Below are positions 62,968-64,000 of a stretch of DNA of 64,000 bases, in pieces. Position 1 is the stretch's first letter. Every line of letters begins with the position of its first letter. Under the pieces are notes generated by a model, which saw only the letters and a program-made list of their open reading frames with translations, was not told where the DNA came from and did no database searches. Source of the stretch: an uncultured Muribaculaceae bacterium (GTDB taxonomy: Bacteria; Bacteroidota; Bacteroidia; Bacteroidales; Muribaculaceae); contig CAQFOZ010000002.1 of assembly GCA_948788915.1 (NCBI GenBank), positions 19,076-83,075 of the forward strand, read 5' to 3'. A program made the position numbers and the translations under genes.

Positions 62968-63150
62968 AAGTAGTTGAGATAAATTAATGAACATATAAAA
63001 CGAAGAGATTTTTGAGTTGATTTTGGCACGGAGCGAAAGAACATATACTCATATGCGACTGAACGACAAGCCGAAAGCAACCAAAAAGATCGAGTTTTAT
63101 AGTTCAAGATTAAACCAATAAATATATCGCTTAATTTTTCTCAACTACTT
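62968..63150. repeat. Long hairpin repeat element B3
   Basis: Ends AAGTAGTTGAGATAAATTAA (left) and TTAATTTTTCTCAACTACTT (right) pair with one mismatch. Inner sequence AACGAAGAGATTTTTGAG matches, inverted, CCAAAAAGATCGAGTT. Read on the minus strand the apex is TTCAGTCGCATATGAGTATA, close to B1. Together with flanking AT-rich sequence it fills 62837-63166, which holds no gene. Confidence 0.78.
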
Positions 63151-63166
63151 ATACGTAAGCCAACGT

Positions 63167-63203
63167 AAAAGGAGTCGGTGCTTGGGCAGCATTGACTCCT
63201 TTT
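63167..63203. terminator. Strong bidirectional hairpin terminator
   Basis: AAAAGGAGTC / GACTCCTTTT arms continue inward (GGTGCT / AGCATT, with wobble pairs) around a TGGGC loop, giving a 16-bp stem; A-run on one side and T-run on the other. Confidence 0.75.
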
Positions 63204-63261
63204 CTTGTACTTATGAACTTTTCTGACATCACAAACATATCCTGTTTCAGCAAAATTTGAT

Positions 63262-63269
63262 AACTTTGC
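63262..63269 (+). promoter_or_regulatory. -7 promoter box for the ECF sigma gene
   Basis: TAACTTTG; predicted leader about 110 nt containing REP-like copy 4. Confidence 0.55.
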
Positions 63270-63322
63270 AACCCCTCAGAAACTGTTTTAAAGTCGTAGG
63301 ATGTACCAGGTTCTGGGAAGTA

Positions 63323-63337
63323 GATTTGTCCCAAGTC
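63323..63337 (+). repeat. REP-like short palindrome, copy 4 (degenerate)
   Basis: GATTTGTCCCAAGTC preceded by TTCTGGGAAG. Arms are imperfect, but the lead-in and centre match the other copies. Confidence 0.5.
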
Positions 63338-63384
63338 AACTTTACATCTATACCGAATAAATTGTTTTAAGATGCCGCCAAAAC

Positions 63385-63885
63385 ATGACAGCCAAAGAAT
63401 TTGAAATATTCTTCAGAAAGATGTACCTTCCTCTTGGAATGTACGCACTTCGTCTTGTCGATGACGCTGACATTGCCGAAGACTTAGAGCAGGAGGCCTT
63501 TATGAAAGCTTGGCTTTATATTGAGAACGGAGGCAGGATTGACAATTTTTCCTCATTCATGTATCGGACAGTCCGGAACGTATGTCTTTCATATCTCCGT
63601 AACAGGAAAGAGACTCTTGACGAAAGTAATATTCCCGATGTTGGGGAAGAAGAAATAGACACCTCGTTAAGGGATGCAAAAATATGGAAGGCAATCGACG
63701 GTTTGCCCGATAAATGCCGGGAGGTGTTTCTGATGAGCAAACGTGACGGTCTGACCAATGAAGAGATAGCTGAAGAGCTGGGAATATCCATCAAGACCGT
63801 AAAAAACCAGATGACCAAAGCTTTCAGTCGACTGCGCGAGGCATTGTCCGACGGGCATAAGCCATTCTTTTTGCCTTTTCTCTAA
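63385..63885 (+). CDS. ECF-type RNA polymerase sigma factor
   Basis: 166 residues. Region 2 is about 10-75 (LVDDADIAEDLEQEAFMKAW and YRTVRNVCLSYLRN), region 4 about 105-155 (LPDKCREVFLMSKRDGLTNEEIAEELGISIKTVKNQM). There is no region 1.1 or 3, as in ECF group factors of Bacteroidetes, which usually respond to an anti-sigma factor encoded next. That gene would lie beyond the window; here the stop is followed by repeats instead of an immediate partner within 115 bp. Confidence 0.92.
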   Translation: MTAKEFEIFFRKMYLPLGMYALRLVDDADIAEDLEQEAFMKAWLYIENGGRIDNFSSFMYRTVRNVCLSYLRNRKETLDESNIPDVGEEEIDTSLRDAKIWKAIDGLPDKCREVFLMSKRDGLTNEEIAEELGISIKTVKNQMTKAFSRLREALSDGHKPFFLPFL

Positions 63886-63911
63886 ATTGCGGCATACTCA
63901 GTTTTGGGAAA

Positions 63912-63930
63912 TCGACTTGTCTCAAGTCGA
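63912..63930 (+). repeat. REP-like short palindrome, copy 5
   Basis: TCGACTTGTCTCAAGTCGA, perfect 8-bp arms, preceded by TTTTGGGAAA as in copy 3. Confidence 0.72.
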
Positions 63931-63946
63931 CATTATATCTTTCCCC

Positions 63947-64000
63947 TAAGAAACTGTTTAAATTTATTACGAAAAAATTTATATAATAGTTCTTTCGGTA
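63947..64000. repeat. Inverted-end repeat element B5, cut by window edge
   Basis: TAAGAAACTGTTTAAATTTA through TTCTTTCGGTA repeats the left 50 bp of element B4 with about two changes (AAAATTTTT to AAAAAATTT). The right half is outside the window. Confidence 0.8.

Noticed and set aside
63149..63334. 61-residue minus frame ending GVNAAQAPTPFTLAYV
   Set aside because: Its C-terminal part is the hairpin terminator and the rest covers the sigma promoter; judged non-coding.
53274..64000. Integrative element inserted at tRNA-Ser
   Set aside because: No integrase gene and no repeat of the tRNA 3' end was found downstream in the window.

Overview
The window looks like a chromosomal segment of an anaerobic gut-type Bacteroidales bacterium. 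The evidence is the -7 promoter motif TAnnTTTG upstream of many genes, the fused SecDF, a DUF4834-type protein, a BspA-like leucine-rich repeat protein, an S-type (anaerobically matured) sulfatase, a periplasmic glutaminyl cyclase-like lipoprotein and a CfxA-like beta-lactamase. A family such as Muribaculaceae is plausible, but this is inference and I do not assign a genus.

Layout. 1-7.2 kb: a minus-strand cluster of three GT2 glycosyltransferases, a GT90 enzyme and a membrane protein cut by the window edge, divergent from a cyclase lipoprotein, tyrS and another GT2. 7.2-12 kb: sulfatase, SemiSWEET, a protein I do not recognise, and an acyltransferase. 12-31 kb: mostly housekeeping genes (AsmA-like, topA-folD, nadB-ctpA-mfd, pheT-yebC, sensor kinase). 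31-36 kb: HAD phosphatase, DUF4834, pssA-psd, a YeiH-type transporter, a UbiA-like membrane protein and tRNA-Pro(CGG). 36-48.5 kb: two histidine phosphatases, secDF, an Ig-like lipoprotein, an LRR protein, and a probable operon tsaE-birA-flippase-like-membrane protein. 48.6-53 kb: carboxynorspermidine dehydrogenase-like gene, GH31 glucosidase and GT2. 53.2-60 kb: tRNA-Ser(UGA) followed by a surface polysaccharide locus (WlbB-type acetyltransferase, flippase, four transferase-type genes) that contains decayed genes, including a Stealth-type sugar-phosphate transferase with an internal deletion. 60-64 kb: an accessory stretch with a RhuM protein, a CfxA-like class A beta-lactamase, a DUF4405 cytochrome-like protein and an ECF sigma factor.

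The most unusual content is outside genes. There are at least four kinds of interspersed intergenic repeat: (a) roughly 185-200 bp elements with inverted ends that fold into one long hairpin, three sharing an apex around TCAGTCGCATA; (b) a related family with TTAAGAAACTGTTTAAA ends, two copies of which bracket the beta-lactamase/sigma region; (c) short REP-like palindromes around GACTTGTCCCCAAGTC; (d) 9-bp-period arrays of CCTTAAAGA type. Several sit in 5' leaders. Tandem repeats also cluster in the kinase/HAD/DUF4834 unit, including an octanucleotide repeat inside the kinase gene and a repeated ribosome-binding-site/start-codon module. Three genes have a -7 box so close to the start codon that leaderless transcripts are predicted.

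All assignments are by eye from sequence and family knowledge; no database search was run.
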